From positions 1 to 46,291 of IMG/VR virus record IMGVR_UViG_3300036795_000111: a stretch of 46,291 nucleotides of DNA. One strand, written 5' to 3'. A model generated the notes under the pieces. The model was given only the letters and a program-made list of their open reading frames with translations. It had not been told where the DNA came from and made no database searches. A program made the position numbers and the translations under genes. The DNA comes from a virus. The first letter of the stretch is position 1, and the number at the start of each line of letters is the position of its first letter. Shown here piece after piece: positions 24,601-32,255 of this stretch.

Positions 24601-24645
24601 CGTATGGCGACGCAAAATCTAGTTGTCAAGAGATTTTATCGCGAG
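24601..24645 (-). promoter_or_regulatory. Probable promoter for scaffold/capsid genes, with shared motif copy 2
   Basis: TTGACA (24629..24624), 17-bp spacer and CATACG (24606..24601), reading CTTGAC...CCATAC like the alphaproteobacterial consensus. Just upstream TCGCGA-TAAAATCTC repeats the motif at 5.03 kb. It follows the portal stop and lies about 70 bases before the scaffold ATG. The rest of 24532..24646 holds no gene. Confidence 0.45.
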
Positions 24646-24646
24646 C

Positions 24647-26779
24647 CTATGTCTTCCGCGGCGCCCCAACGGCTCCGGCAGCCGGCATTTGATCGGGGTG
24701 TATGGCTCCGTTCGGGCCGCGCAGCATCTTTGGCCCCGCGGGCTGCGATCCCGGCTGCGGTTGACCGCCCGGAGGCCCGCCCGGTTGCGGCATGCCGCCG
24801 CCCCGCTGCTGCATCATGGCCGCGGCCTTCATCTGCATTTGCGCCATGTGGCGCTGAATGTGATCCCGGAACAGACCGTGCTCGTCCCCCAGCCCCTGCA
24901 TGGCCTGCATGTGGGATTGGATGTGCTTCGGATCCTCATCGAGCGGATGCACATAGACGGGCATCCCTTCGGCCATGATGGCGTTCTCCTGGTTCGGGTC
25001 CATCGCCATCGCCTGCCGGATGTCCCGGATCACTTGCCGGCCCATCCGCCACCCAAACAGATTGCCGGCCGCGTGTTCCAACAGGGGCGCCGGATCCAAG
25101 ATATAGCCGGCCTGTTTCAGGGCCGACTCCATGCCCTTCGCAACATTCAGGAACGCGATCTGCTGCTGCATCTGCTGCGCATTCCTGGCCTGCTCGACGC
25201 CGAACCACGTAAAGTTGAGGCGCTGGCGGTTCTGCTGCGGCGGCACGCGCTCCATCTTGGCCGCTGCCCCGAACTCCCCGAACTCCCGGATCATGACTTC
25301 GTCGTCCCGGAACTGGTGATCGAGGTCGACCATCTGCTCCGCGGCCGGCGTCATGATGCCTTCCTCAAGGACCGAACATCCGACGGCCGTCGTCAGGAGG
25401 TCGACCTGGATCTCCATCGCGATCTCGGCCTGGTTCCGCTTGGCGCCCGGCCGCCCGGTCTGTTGGGGCAACATCGACGGATTGACGCCCCAAGCCTGAA
25501 AGATCATCTGCATGTCGGACTGCACGCCCTGGATGGCGTGCTGCCAGAGCTGCGGAAACTCCGCGAACTTCGTAGAATTCGGGTCGACCTCCCAAATGGC
25601 CGCCAGGTTGAGGATCATCGTCGAGGTCCGGGGGTTCTTCGCCGGATCCGTCATGATGATCGGCAGCATCGAGTACGTCATGGAGTCCGCGCCCTGCTGC
25701 GCCACCTGATTGGCGTGGTATTGGAGGCTGTCGACGCCTTTCCCCATCCGGGGGGCGCCCTTGAAGGAACCGGCAACCTTCGTCTGGGGCGCCGACAACA
25801 GCGGGCAGCGGTCATTCCACCATTTGATCCGCTTGGCCGACAGGATGAGATCGCCGCCACCGTAAATGACCGAGCACAGCCGATCGCCCTCATCGGTCGG
25901 CAATACCTTGTACATCTCATGGCTTTGAATGAACCGGCCGCCTTCCTTGATGCCGGCGGCGTCCAGGATGTCTTTGTACGGGTCTTTGTTGTCTCCGCCT
26001 TCCCCAAAGGCTCGACGCATCTCCAGCAGCTCGCGGCCAGGTCTCTCCATAACCTCGCCATCTTCGATTAGCTTTTCGAGTGTTTCCTTCGTCCAGCGCC
26101 GCTTGATCGTCACTTGGCCGCCCTGCCGGAGCGCATCGTCAATGGATTTCGCCGTTACGGGCTGGACCAGCACGTCGGCATCCAATAGGACCTCCAGACA
26201 CGGCCCCTCATCGACCATCAGTTCCTCGACCATGTCGACAACGACATCGTCGCTATCGATTTGAGCCGAGAGGCCCGGAACGCCAACCTTCGGGCCACTC
26301 GTCTCACGTGAAACGACGTGACGTTCGTACCGATTCCAGTCGACGAACAGGTGATAGTGGCCCTCGACCTCGCCGGCCCTGATGAGGCCCGGCAGGACTT
26401 CGGTCTTGAGCTTCGCGCGGCGAATGTAGTGCTCCAGCAGCGCCACCATCGCGTGCGGCACACCCAGATCCGTCGACGTCGCGTCGATGTAGCGGCCCGA
26501 TTGCGGGAAAATCTGGTTGACGAACCGTGTCACGATGGCCTCGATGGCCGAATAGACGATCGGGACAAAAATATTCGAGTTACCGTTGTAAAAATTGTGA
26601 TGGTTCAGGACGCAGTCGTAGATGTCCCAATAATCCAGGATATCGTCAGACCGTTTTCCTTGGTCCTGAAACCCCCTCCGAACATTACCGAACGTTTCGA
26701 CCAGTTCCTTGTGCAGCGCAGAGTTGCGGCGACCCGCCAGCTCTTTGTCGCGCTGCGGCAGATCGCCATCTTTCGGCAT
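24647..26779 (-). CDS. Portal protein, 710 aa
   Basis: Long portal of the podovirus N4-like type. Helical N-terminus with DYWDIYDCVLNHHNFYNG and SNIFVPIVYSAIEAIVTRF, the central QYHANQVAQQGADSMTYSM helix region, then TMILNLAAIWEVDPN, and a C-terminal helical part ending in a Gln/Met/Pro/Gly-rich tail (MQQRGGGMPQPGGPP). It forms the dodecameric ring through which DNA is packaged and ejected. Length and order (terminase, portal, scaffold, capsid) agree. A SAKRIKWWNDRCPL segment is also typical. Confidence 0.8.
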   Translation of the reverse strand: MPKDGDLPQRDKELAGRRNSALHKELVETFGNVRRGFQDQGKRSDDILDYWDIYDCVLNHHNFYNGNSNIFVPIVYSAIEAIVTRFVNQIFPQSGRYIDATSTDLGVPHAMVALLEHYIRRAKLKTEVLPGLIRAGEVEGHYHLFVDWNRYERHVVSRETSGPKVGVPGLSAQIDSDDVVVDMVEELMVDEGPCLEVLLDADVLVQPVTAKSIDDALRQGGQVTIKRRWTKETLEKLIEDGEVMERPGRELLEMRRAFGEGGDNKDPYKDILDAAGIKEGGRFIQSHEMYKVLPTDEGDRLCSVIYGGGDLILSAKRIKWWNDRCPLLSAPQTKVAGSFKGAPRMGKGVDSLQYHANQVAQQGADSMTYSMLPIIMTDPAKNPRTSTMILNLAAIWEVDPNSTKFAEFPQLWQHAIQGVQSDMQMIFQAWGVNPSMLPQQTGRPGAKRNQAEIAMEIQVDLLTTAVGCSVLEEGIMTPAAEQMVDLDHQFRDDEVMIREFGEFGAAAKMERVPPQQNRQRLNFTWFGVEQARNAQQMQQQIAFLNVAKGMESALKQAGYILDPAPLLEHAAGNLFGWRMGRQVIRDIRQAMAMDPNQENAIMAEGMPVYVHPLDEDPKHIQSHMQAMQGLGDEHGLFRDHIQRHMAQMQMKAAAMMQQRGGGMPQPGGPPGGQPQPGSQPAGPKMLRGPNGAIHPDQMPAAGAVGAPRKT

Positions 26780-26785
26780 CTCAGA

Positions 26786-26995
26786 TCACCAGCACTTCCC
26801 CGGATGCCAATAGCACCAATCCCCGTGATGGTGATCCTCCCGCCACTCCTCGCGGCGATGTTCCGTCCAGCCCGGATGGTCGTGCCGACACTCCCACGCG
26901 TGCCCGGTCCACCAGCAATCCCGCGGTTCTGCCGCCAGGGCAGAGGACGCCAGCACAACGCTCGCCAATATGGCCGAAATGGCAAATTTCATCAT
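26786..26995 (-). CDS. Small secreted His/Trp/Cys-rich protein, 69 aa
   Basis: Signal peptide MMKFAISAILASVVLASSALA, then a 47-residue mature part with seven His, seven Trp and four Cys (CWWTGHAWECRHDHPGW, HHHGDWCYWHPGKCW). Such composition suggests metal or haem binding and disulfides in the periplasm. ATGA overlap with the upstream gene. A secreted protein between terminase and portal is unusual. Confidence 0.65.
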   Translation of the reverse strand: MMKFAISAILASVVLASSALAAEPRDCWWTGHAWECRHDHPGWTEHRREEWREDHHHGDWCYWHPGKCW

Positions 26996-27252
26996 TGTGG
27001 CGTATACCCTTCCTCAAAGGCTTTCTTTGGGCTGACGGATTTGAAGCCGTCATCGTAGATCACGGCATAGCCGCCAACTTCGGCGCGATCGGCCATCGCT
27101 GGCTCAGTTGGCGCAAAGGTCTCACACACGCCATCGCCATTCGGCTCGACCACGAGGACGCGAACCGTGCCCGGACTCGTCTTCTCGCCAATTGAGACAA
27201 TGGGCGCAGCCTGAACGACCTTGTGCGAAACGAACTTCGGCCAGTCCGTCAT
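26992..27252 (-). CDS. Conserved phage hypothetical protein, 86 aa
   Basis: MTDWPKFVSHKVVQAAPIVS and, near the end, AMADRAEVGGYAVIYDDGF then SPKKAFEEGYT. This WPKFVSHKVVxA...ADxAxVGGYAxxYxDGFxSxSPxxAFExGYT pattern is a recurrent small phage protein family of unknown role, usually near packaging genes. Confidence 0.7.
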   Translation of the reverse strand: MTDWPKFVSHKVVQAAPIVSIGEKTSPGTVRVLVVEPNGDGVCETFAPTEPAMADRAEVGGYAVIYDDGFKSVSPKKAFEEGYTPQ

Positions 27253-27548
27253 GGCGCCGGCACCTTGACGTCCGCAACGGCCTGTTGGACGGCCGCCGGG
27301 GAGGGCTTGTCCGAGAGCGCGGCGTGGAGGTCCGCGACCGCCATCTCAAGCGCGGTAAGCCGGTCTTCGCCATCATGCGCCGGCTGGCTGCTATCCACCA
27401 TATGTTGCATGTCCGCCACCATCTTGCGCAGCTGTGCCGTTTGGGGCGGCACCGTCATCGTCGAACCGGCCTGGCCCGACGCCTCGAGAGCCGCGATGAT
27501 GCGCTCCAGGATCGGCAGGAGCGCCTGAATGATCGCCAAGTACTGCAT
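27249..27548 (-). CDS. Hypothetical helical protein, 99 aa
   Basis: MQYLAIIQALLPILERIIAAL is a hydrophobic N-terminal helix, followed by QLRKMVADMQHMVDS and RLTALEMAVADLHAAL helices. It could be a membrane-associated coiled-coil such as a holin or spanin relative, but the first helix is more amphipathic than transmembrane. Overlaps the next gene by four bases. Confidence 0.5.
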   Translation of the reverse strand: MQYLAIIQALLPILERIIAALEASGQAGSTMTVPPQTAQLRKMVADMQHMVDSSQPAHDGEDRLTALEMAVADLHAALSDKPSPAAVQQAVADVKVPAP

Positions 27549-27549
27549 T

Positions 27550-27861
27550 TCAGCCCTCCAGCAGAAAAGTCATGTACGTGCGGGCCGCCGTGACGTGAGA
27601 GCTCCAATCCGTCGCCTGCGCGGTGCCGCGGCTCATTTCCAGTGCCACCCGGAGGGCGTGCTCGCGCAGGTAGTTGAGATGCCGCTCGCGGAGTTGCTCG
27701 GGCGTTTCCTGAATATGACCAGGCTGCCCGATAGCGGCGCCGATACAAGGAACCCCGACGTTACCGAAGTTATAAGCTTGCTGTGAAACGGTTCGTTGGT
27801 ATTCCAGCTCTTTCTGACGCAGCTCAGCGGCACCATAATTTTCCGCCACTTCTTTCATCAT
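27550..27861 (-). CDS. Hypothetical protein, 103 aa
   Basis: ATG 27861 overlaps the terminase TGA (ATGA). MMKEVAENYGAAELRQKELEY and a second helical part LRERHLNYLREHALRVALEMS flank a Gly/Pro stretch with PCIGAAIGQPG. Not recognised; possibly a packaging accessory because of its coupling to the large terminase gene. Confidence 0.5.
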   Translation of the reverse strand: MMKEVAENYGAAELRQKELEYQRTVSQQAYNFGNVGVPCIGAAIGQPGHIQETPEQLRERHLNYLREHALRVALEMSRGTAQATDWSSHVTAARTYMTFLLEG

Positions 27862-29837
27862 TGCCTCATCTGCATGCGCGCCGGCATTGCCGTCCGATAG
27901 CGGCGCCCGTCCGGCGCATATGCGAAATTCGCCGCCTCGTCGTCATCGTCCTCCAGCCCAAACGCCATCAGGCCGCAGAACGCCTCCAGGCCCTCGAACA
28001 ACAGCCTGTAGTGGTTATCATCCGCCTCGGGCGCAAGGTTTGCGTCCCGGAGCGGTCGCGAGTACCCGCCCGCGAACCCGTTCAGGGTCCAGCGCGCAGC
28101 CGGAGCGACGCAGAAGAGTTGGCCCGACGGACCGGATCGGCCCAGCTCTTTCCGTATCAGCTCACGGCCGCGCGCCGGATCTCCACCGGGCCGGACCTCC
28201 AGCCCCAATGACCGGGCCGCCTGAACGAGCCCGACATTCCCGTACTGCTCCCAATGCTGCCGGCCAGCGATCAATGTCAGCTTGCTCCCGGAGGCGGCGA
28301 GCGATGCCTCGCGGACAATTCCCTCCAAAACCTCGGAAGCATCTCCCTCGGCAACCCAATCGGAGATGACGGCCATTCTCCCGTCCGCCATCTGGCATAG
28401 AGCGGCGGAAACCACTGACCGCGTCGCGTTGACGGCAACGTATAGGGGCCGCGCCCACATCGGCGTGATGGCTTCAATGTGCGCATTCGGGTTCCATGCT
28501 TCGTAAATGAGCCGCCCCGGCTTCAGCTGGAGGGCGTACGCAAGGGCGTTGGGGGCGTCGATGCGTCCCGTTGGGAAACCCAATAACTGTTCTTGCAGAT
28601 CAGGCATGGGAGCCGCAAAGGAGACTTCCCCGGCGGCAAAAAAAGGCTGAAGCCCGCGGATGAAATCGATCTTCCCGCGAGGAGCGCGAACGCCCCGATA
28701 CGGGATAACGCCTTCCTTAAGCATGCGTACGCGGATGGGTTGCAGCAGCCACTCATTCAGCCCGTCCTCCTCGACCCCGATCTCGACCGGCCCAAACCGC
28801 CGGCTCATCTCGAAAATGTGGTCTATGATCTCGTCCGGCAGCATGTGCTTGGCGCCGCACTCCCACACGATCAGCCGGTTCTTCACCCATGACCAGAAGG
28901 CCCACCCGGTCGTGGCCGATGTGCGCCGTACCGTGCGGGCCGGGTCGTACATGCCGTAGACGGCCTGCCACGTCCGCGGCACGGCCTCGACCTTGAAATG
29001 CTCGGCCCGGAACGTCCGGTCGGACTGCGTCTCCGCATTGCACATATATTCGCGCTCCCAGATGTCGAGCTCGCCCAGGCGGGCGTAAAGGCCACGTTCT
29101 TGCGCCAGCCACTCCCGCGTCATCGTGGGATGACCGGGCCAACTCGGCTGCTCGACGCCTTCGGCATCCAGGTACGACACCGGAATGAACCGCGCCGGCC
29201 AGCCATGCCGGTGCAGCATCATCGGCACACTCTCGGGATCCCGGACGGTGTCGTAGATCCGCACCTTGCGGCGGCTCCGATCACAGGCCGGCAACAGGAC
29301 TTTCAGAACCCAGCGGAGCGTCCGCCGCCGTCCCTCTGGCGACAAGACCTCCTCATCGTCCTCAAAATCGTTGATAACCACAAGGTCAGGTCGCCAGTCG
29401 CGATGTTTCGTTCCGCGCAGGCTCTGATCTCGTCCCACCGCCTGGATGCAGTGTCCGCTTCGGAGCGTGATCTTGGTTTGCGTCCAAGTATCGCCTCGCA
29501 AATCTCCGTAGAGTCCCAAGATTGCGTCATTGTTCTCCAACTCCACCTTGACGTTCGTCAGCAACTCGGCCGCCAGGCTCTCCTTCGCGCAAACGATGAC
29601 GCAGTTCCGAAACCCGCCCTCGCAAGCCGCGACCGTGATCGCCTCCTCGACCAGCGTCGTCTTCCCACACTCCCGAAACCCAAGGTCGATGTAAAAAGCT
29701 TCGCCACACCAGAAATCCGCAATCAAGTCCCGGTGAAAGGGCGCAAACGCATACTCGTGACGATGTGCGAACAAAACCGAATGGGCCCGGAACCGATCCC
29801 GCCGGATGATCTCCCGTAACGCATCGGCCCCGCGCAT
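27858..29837 (-). CDS. terL: Terminase large subunit, 659 aa
   Basis: ATG 29837 has AGGG upstream; TTG 29867 in frame is a weaker start. Walker A is GFRECGKT near residue 54, Walker B is DLVVINDFED near 131, and the CAKESLAAELL region fits the coupling part of the ATPase. The C-terminal nuclease half shows AVYGMYDPART (first acidic motif) and later VNATRSVVSAALCQ and ALIDA-like segments. The protein is long for the family (about 450-600), with an extra C-terminal domain after the nuclease. It drives ATP-dependent DNA packaging through the portal. Confidence 0.85.
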   Translation of the reverse strand: MRGADALREIIRRDRFRAHSVLFAHRHEYAFAPFHRDLIADFWCGEAFYIDLGFRECGKTTLVEEAITVAACEGGFRNCVIVCAKESLAAELLTNVKVELENNDAILGLYGDLRGDTWTQTKITLRSGHCIQAVGRDQSLRGTKHRDWRPDLVVINDFEDDEEVLSPEGRRRTLRWVLKVLLPACDRSRRKVRIYDTVRDPESVPMMLHRHGWPARFIPVSYLDAEGVEQPSWPGHPTMTREWLAQERGLYARLGELDIWEREYMCNAETQSDRTFRAEHFKVEAVPRTWQAVYGMYDPARTVRRTSATTGWAFWSWVKNRLIVWECGAKHMLPDEIIDHIFEMSRRFGPVEIGVEEDGLNEWLLQPIRVRMLKEGVIPYRGVRAPRGKIDFIRGLQPFFAAGEVSFAAPMPDLQEQLLGFPTGRIDAPNALAYALQLKPGRLIYEAWNPNAHIEAITPMWARPLYVAVNATRSVVSAALCQMADGRMAVISDWVAEGDASEVLEGIVREASLAASGSKLTLIAGRQHWEQYGNVGLVQAARSLGLEVRPGGDPARGRELIRKELGRSGPSGQLFCVAPAARWTLNGFAGGYSRPLRDANLAPEADDNHYRLLFEGLEAFCGLMAFGLEDDDDEAANFAYAPDGRRYRTAMPARMQMRQ

Positions 29838-29876
29838 GCCGCACCCTACCGGTTGTGTCCACGTCAATGCAATGCC

Positions 29877-30188
29877 CTAGGCCTGGTAGCGCTCCTCCAG
29901 CAACCGCACCATCTCGCGCGCCCTCTCCAGTAGCTCCGCCAGCGTGTCGCGCGCCCCAGCGACGCTGGCCGCATGCTCATACGTCGTCGTGCGGATCAGA
30001 CATTCGGTATTCATGCACTGCCGCCGCCGCTTTATGCCGCCAGCAACGCCTCGGCTATCCGTGACAACCGTCACGCCCCCACAGCCGGGGCACGGAAATG
30101 ACCCCGATCCGATACGGCCCCGAGCCACCTTCGGAACCGGACCAACCCGGCCACGGTGCATAACCTCCTGCGTCGCCCGATACGTCAT
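29877..30188 (-). CDS. Zinc-ribbon protein, NrdR-like, in small-terminase position, 103 aa
   Basis: The central part FPCPGCGG-x-TxVTDSRGV-x-GGIKRRRQC-x-NTEC matches the N-terminal zinc ribbon of NrdR-type regulators: CxxC, then D-S-R, G-I-R/K-R-R-R and CxxxC. The C-terminal helix (DTLAELLERAREMVRLLEE) could mediate oligomers. The NrdR ATP-cone is absent. First gene of the late block, just before terL, so it may be a small terminase, a DNA-binding packaging factor or a late-gene regulator. AGAGGA lies nine bases before the ATG. Confidence 0.65.
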   Translation of the reverse strand: MTYRATQEVMHRGRVGPVPKVARGRIGSGSFPCPGCGGVTVVTDSRGVAGGIKRRRQCMNTECLIRTTTYEHAASVAGARDTLAELLERAREMVRLLEERYQA

Positions 30189-30240
30189 CGCGAATCATCC
30201 TCTCGCAAAATGCGGTGCCAGTCCCGATTCGCCCAAAACG

Positions 30241-30279
30241 TGTCAACCCCCCTTGATGTAAGCAATATCAATAACTTAC
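30241..30279 (-). promoter_or_regulatory. TTGACA box with nested inverted repeats before late operon
   Basis: TTGACA (30246..30241) lies 53 bases before the zinc-ribbon ATG, but no good -10 follows at 17 bases. Immediately upstream are inverted repeats TTGAT/ATCAA (30253..30271) and GTAAG/CTTAC (30258..30279). A regulated late promoter with an activator or repressor site is plausible. Confidence 0.35.
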
Positions 30280-30308
30280 GGGTCTGTTACAAAAAACCCG
30301 TGCTATAC

Positions 30309-30330
30309 AGAAAAACCTCGCGCGGGGTTC
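30309..30330 (-). terminator. Terminator-like hairpin ending early leftward transcription
   Basis: On the minus strand AACCCC-GCGC-GAGGTT (one mismatch) is followed by a run of T. It lies downstream of the last early gene (30623) and upstream of the late operon. Confidence 0.45.
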
Positions 30331-30622
30331 TGGACCACAGAAAACTCAAATTCGCCCGCAGTTTCCGAGGGGGAAGGCGAAATCTCAGGCCCCTCCCCCG
30401 CCCCCCGGTTCTCCCCGTACATGCCCCCACCCCAGAGGCACTGCCTCCAGAGGGCAGAGGTCGAGACACGTAAGTCCTTGATATCATTGTGTGATCAGCC
30501 GTCACGTCAGCGCTGGTGCTGCCGTGGTGCAGAAAGGCGCGGCACCGAGGCCGCGTCTGAGCGCGAGTCGGTCCCTTAGCGTTCCGCACCAGCTCGAGCC
30601 TCCGGGCGTTGTTCATGTACGG

Positions 30623-30937
30623 TCACAAGCGCCCAAACCGCAACGACGCGCCGGAGTTTGCCGCGTCTGAGCTCACGAGGTTGCGGCTCTCTTGCTGGGG
30701 CTGCGCAGAAAGCACCGATAAAATCGTACAGGCAAGAGCATGGGCGGCGATACGCGGGATCCTTAACTCGGTAACGACCTCATCGCCGATTACGGCGCGG
30801 ACGACAATTACTGGCCCATCGCTACTCACCCGATATTCGCCAGCCCCAAGATTCACTAGGTCAGATTTCACTAATTCCACTCCATTGGATATTTCATGGA
30901 AGCGCCTAACCGCCGCCATTCCGGTCATTTGGGTCAT
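30623..30937 (-). CDS. Hypothetical early protein, 104 aa
   Basis: MTQMTGMAAVRRFHEISNG, then a beta-rich middle (YRVSSDGPVIVVRAVIGDE) and helix IPRIAAHALACTILSVLSA. The start is uncertain because there are three in-frame ATG codons and no clear ribosome binding site. Last gene of the leftward early operon; unrecognised. Confidence 0.5.
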   Translation of the reverse strand: MTQMTGMAAVRRFHEISNGVELVKSDLVNLGAGEYRVSSDGPVIVVRAVIGDEVVTELRIPRIAAHALACTILSVLSAQPQQESRNLVSSDAANSGASLRFGRL

Positions 30938-31247
30938 CGAGGAGCTGTGTGGTGAGGCGTTCGAGGGCTTCTAAGCGGGCTTGCTCGCGGGCGGCGGCGA
31001 GGCCGAAGCGGGCGCCGATCATGAGCATGCAGCGGACGGCTTCTTTCTGGGCTGCGAGCATGTGTGGGTTGCAGCGCTCTGGGGGCCACGAGAGGTAGTC
31101 GACGGCGCGGTCGAGGCTGCATCCGAAGGCGTATTCGAGGCGTTCGGCGAGGCTGCGGGCGGCCCAATCGCCGGGCTTGGGGGCGGCGGGGAAGCTGGGC
31201 GCCAGATCGGTGACGCTGCGCTGCTTTTTCATCGGGCGGGCGACCAT
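30906..31247 (-). CDS. Hypothetical early protein, 113 aa
   Basis: ATG 31247 lies in the upstream TGA. MVARPMKKQRSVTDLAPSFP, then helices LAERLEYAFGCSLDRAVDYL and MLAAQKEAVRCMLMIGARF. Possibly DNA-binding or terminase-small-like, but no clear HTH signature. Overlaps the next gene by 32 bases. Confidence 0.5.
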   Translation of the reverse strand: MVARPMKKQRSVTDLAPSFPAAPKPGDWAARSLAERLEYAFGCSLDRAVDYLSWPPERCNPHMLAAQKEAVRCMLMIGARFGLAAAREQARLEALERLTTQLLDDPNDRNGGG

Positions 31248-31444
31248 CAAGCGGCCTCTCGGCTTTGGCGTTCCAACATCTGCTGCACGGCGTCCATTGC
31301 GGTGTCCAGGTCACGGAGCGGGCCGCGGACGCGATTGCGGGCACGGGCGAACCAATGGCCGCCGACCCGGACGCATGCGCCATTGCGGGTCACGTAATGG
31401 TCTGGGGTGCGGGCGAACCAGTGCATGCAGGCCGGCGGTGTCAT
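31247..31444 (-). CDS. Hypothetical early protein, 65 aa
   Basis: ATG 31444 overlaps the GcrA-like stop (ATGA). MTPPACMHWFARTPDHYVTR contains a duplicated short motif, HWFARTPDHYV then HWFARARNRVR, with Cys between. Ends in a helix (AMDAVQQMLERQSRE). Not recognised. Confidence 0.55.
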   Translation of the reverse strand: MTPPACMHWFARTPDHYVTRNGACVRVGGHWFARARNRVRGPLRDLDTAMDAVQQMLERQSREAA

Positions 31445-31947
31445 GCGGCCTCTGCAGGCGCCGCGGTTTTGCGATACAGCAGACCTGCGCGCCGTTGTTG
31501 GCCGCACTGCAACAGGACGGCGTCCAGCCGCTCATGCAGGACATCGAGGCGCTGCATCGTCGTCGGACCCGCGTAGTCATCGGGTATGCGTTCGAGAGCG
31601 GCGTCGAACTCGGCCAATTCGGATGAGCATCGATGGCGCTCAATCCACTGCAGGGAGCTGCGAGGGATCGCGCGCCGCAATTGCCGCCGTGTCTTTCGGT
31701 TGCTGATCTCTGGCATTTTCCGACACATCCCTGAGCGCCTCATCCTCCCGATCACTTGACCGAGGCTCAAGCCTAGGGCTCGCGATGTCGCAAGCACAGT
31801 CAGACCTTGGGATTGATATTCAAGCATTCGTGCGTGCAGCTCTGATGTCCAGACGGATCCTGGCTGAGAGCTTGGCCGATGCTGAACCGCGCATGGCCAG
31901 CAGCGCAGACCACGCACGGAGGCGCCGCAATCGATGCAGGAACGCAT
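31441..31947 (-). CDS. GcrA-like transcription regulator with N-terminal zinc ribbon, 168 aa
   Basis: ATG 31947 sits in the upstream TGA. The N-terminus MRSCIDCGASVRGLRCWPC is a four-Cys zinc ribbon. Residues about 30-75 (GSVWTSELHARMLEY, LATSRALGLSLGQVIGRMRR) match the GcrA DNA-binding domain: W-x5-L-x2-L-x3-G-x-T/S and LGxxxxAVIGRxxRxG. GcrA is an alphaproteobacterial sigma70 cofactor that reads adenine methylation. The GcrA sigma-binding C-terminus is replaced by a charged helical domain. As one of the last genes of the early operon it is a good candidate for switching on late genes. Confidence 0.7.
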   Translation of the reverse strand: MRSCIDCGASVRGLRCWPCAVQHRPSSQPGSVWTSELHARMLEYQSQGLTVLATSRALGLSLGQVIGRMRRSGMCRKMPEISNRKTRRQLRRAIPRSSLQWIERHRCSSELAEFDAALERIPDDYAGPTTMQRLDVLHERLDAVLLQCGQQRRAGLLYRKTAAPAEAA

Positions 31948-32255
31948 CACGGCGCCTCCATGACATTGCACTGTCGCAAGAACTCCCGACGGCGCTGCGG
32001 GCCTTCAGGCGCCGGTCCCCACTGCTCAGCAAGCCACCACGGCCAATCATCACCAGCAGGCGCCCGGCGTGCCTGCGCGGCTGCAGCGAGGGTGCGGATG
32101 TCATGTGGGGTTGGCCGCACGCGGCTACACCGCCGCCACTCCGTGCATGCAGCCTGTATGGCCTCCGTGGAAAATTCAACCAGATCCTCGATCCAATCCT
32201 CCAGCTGCGCTTGCCGCGTCGCCTCCGGGTCGTCAGCAGTCCAGTAGTGGCTCAT
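31947..32255 (-). CDS. Replication accessory (helicase-loader-like) protein, 102 aa
   Basis: ATG 32255, with GCGAGG upstream, overlaps the DnaT-like gene end by 23 bases. MSHYWTADDPEATRQAQLED, then DLVEFSTEAIQAACTEWRR and RPTPHDIRTLAAA. The pattern W-x-R-x5-RPTPxDIxxL is frequent in small proteins encoded right after phage replication initiators. A role in loading the host helicase is inferred. Confidence 0.55.
   Translation of the reverse strand: MSHYWTADDPEATRQAQLEDWIEDLVEFSTEAIQAACTEWRRCSRVRPTPHDIRTLAAAAQARRAPAGDDWPWWLAEQWGPAPEGPQRRREFLRQCNVMEAP

Larger units (their letters stand above)
30189..30622. other. Intergenic region between early leftward operon and late operon
   Basis: No convincing gene; the 109-aa open frame at 30616..30287 is Arg-rich and lacks codon structure. 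The region holds a leftward terminator-like hairpin (30309..30330), a palindromic patch with a TTGACA box (30241..30279) and, at 30441..30463, a stem-loop matching the anticodon arm of attP. Confidence 0.6.

Noticed and set aside
24623-26071. Plus-strand 482-aa frame
   Set aside because: Antisense of the portal gene.
30287-30616. Minus-strand 109-aa frame in the intergenic region
   Set aside because: Arg-rich, no ribosome binding site, contains the terminator and the att-like stem; not a credible gene.
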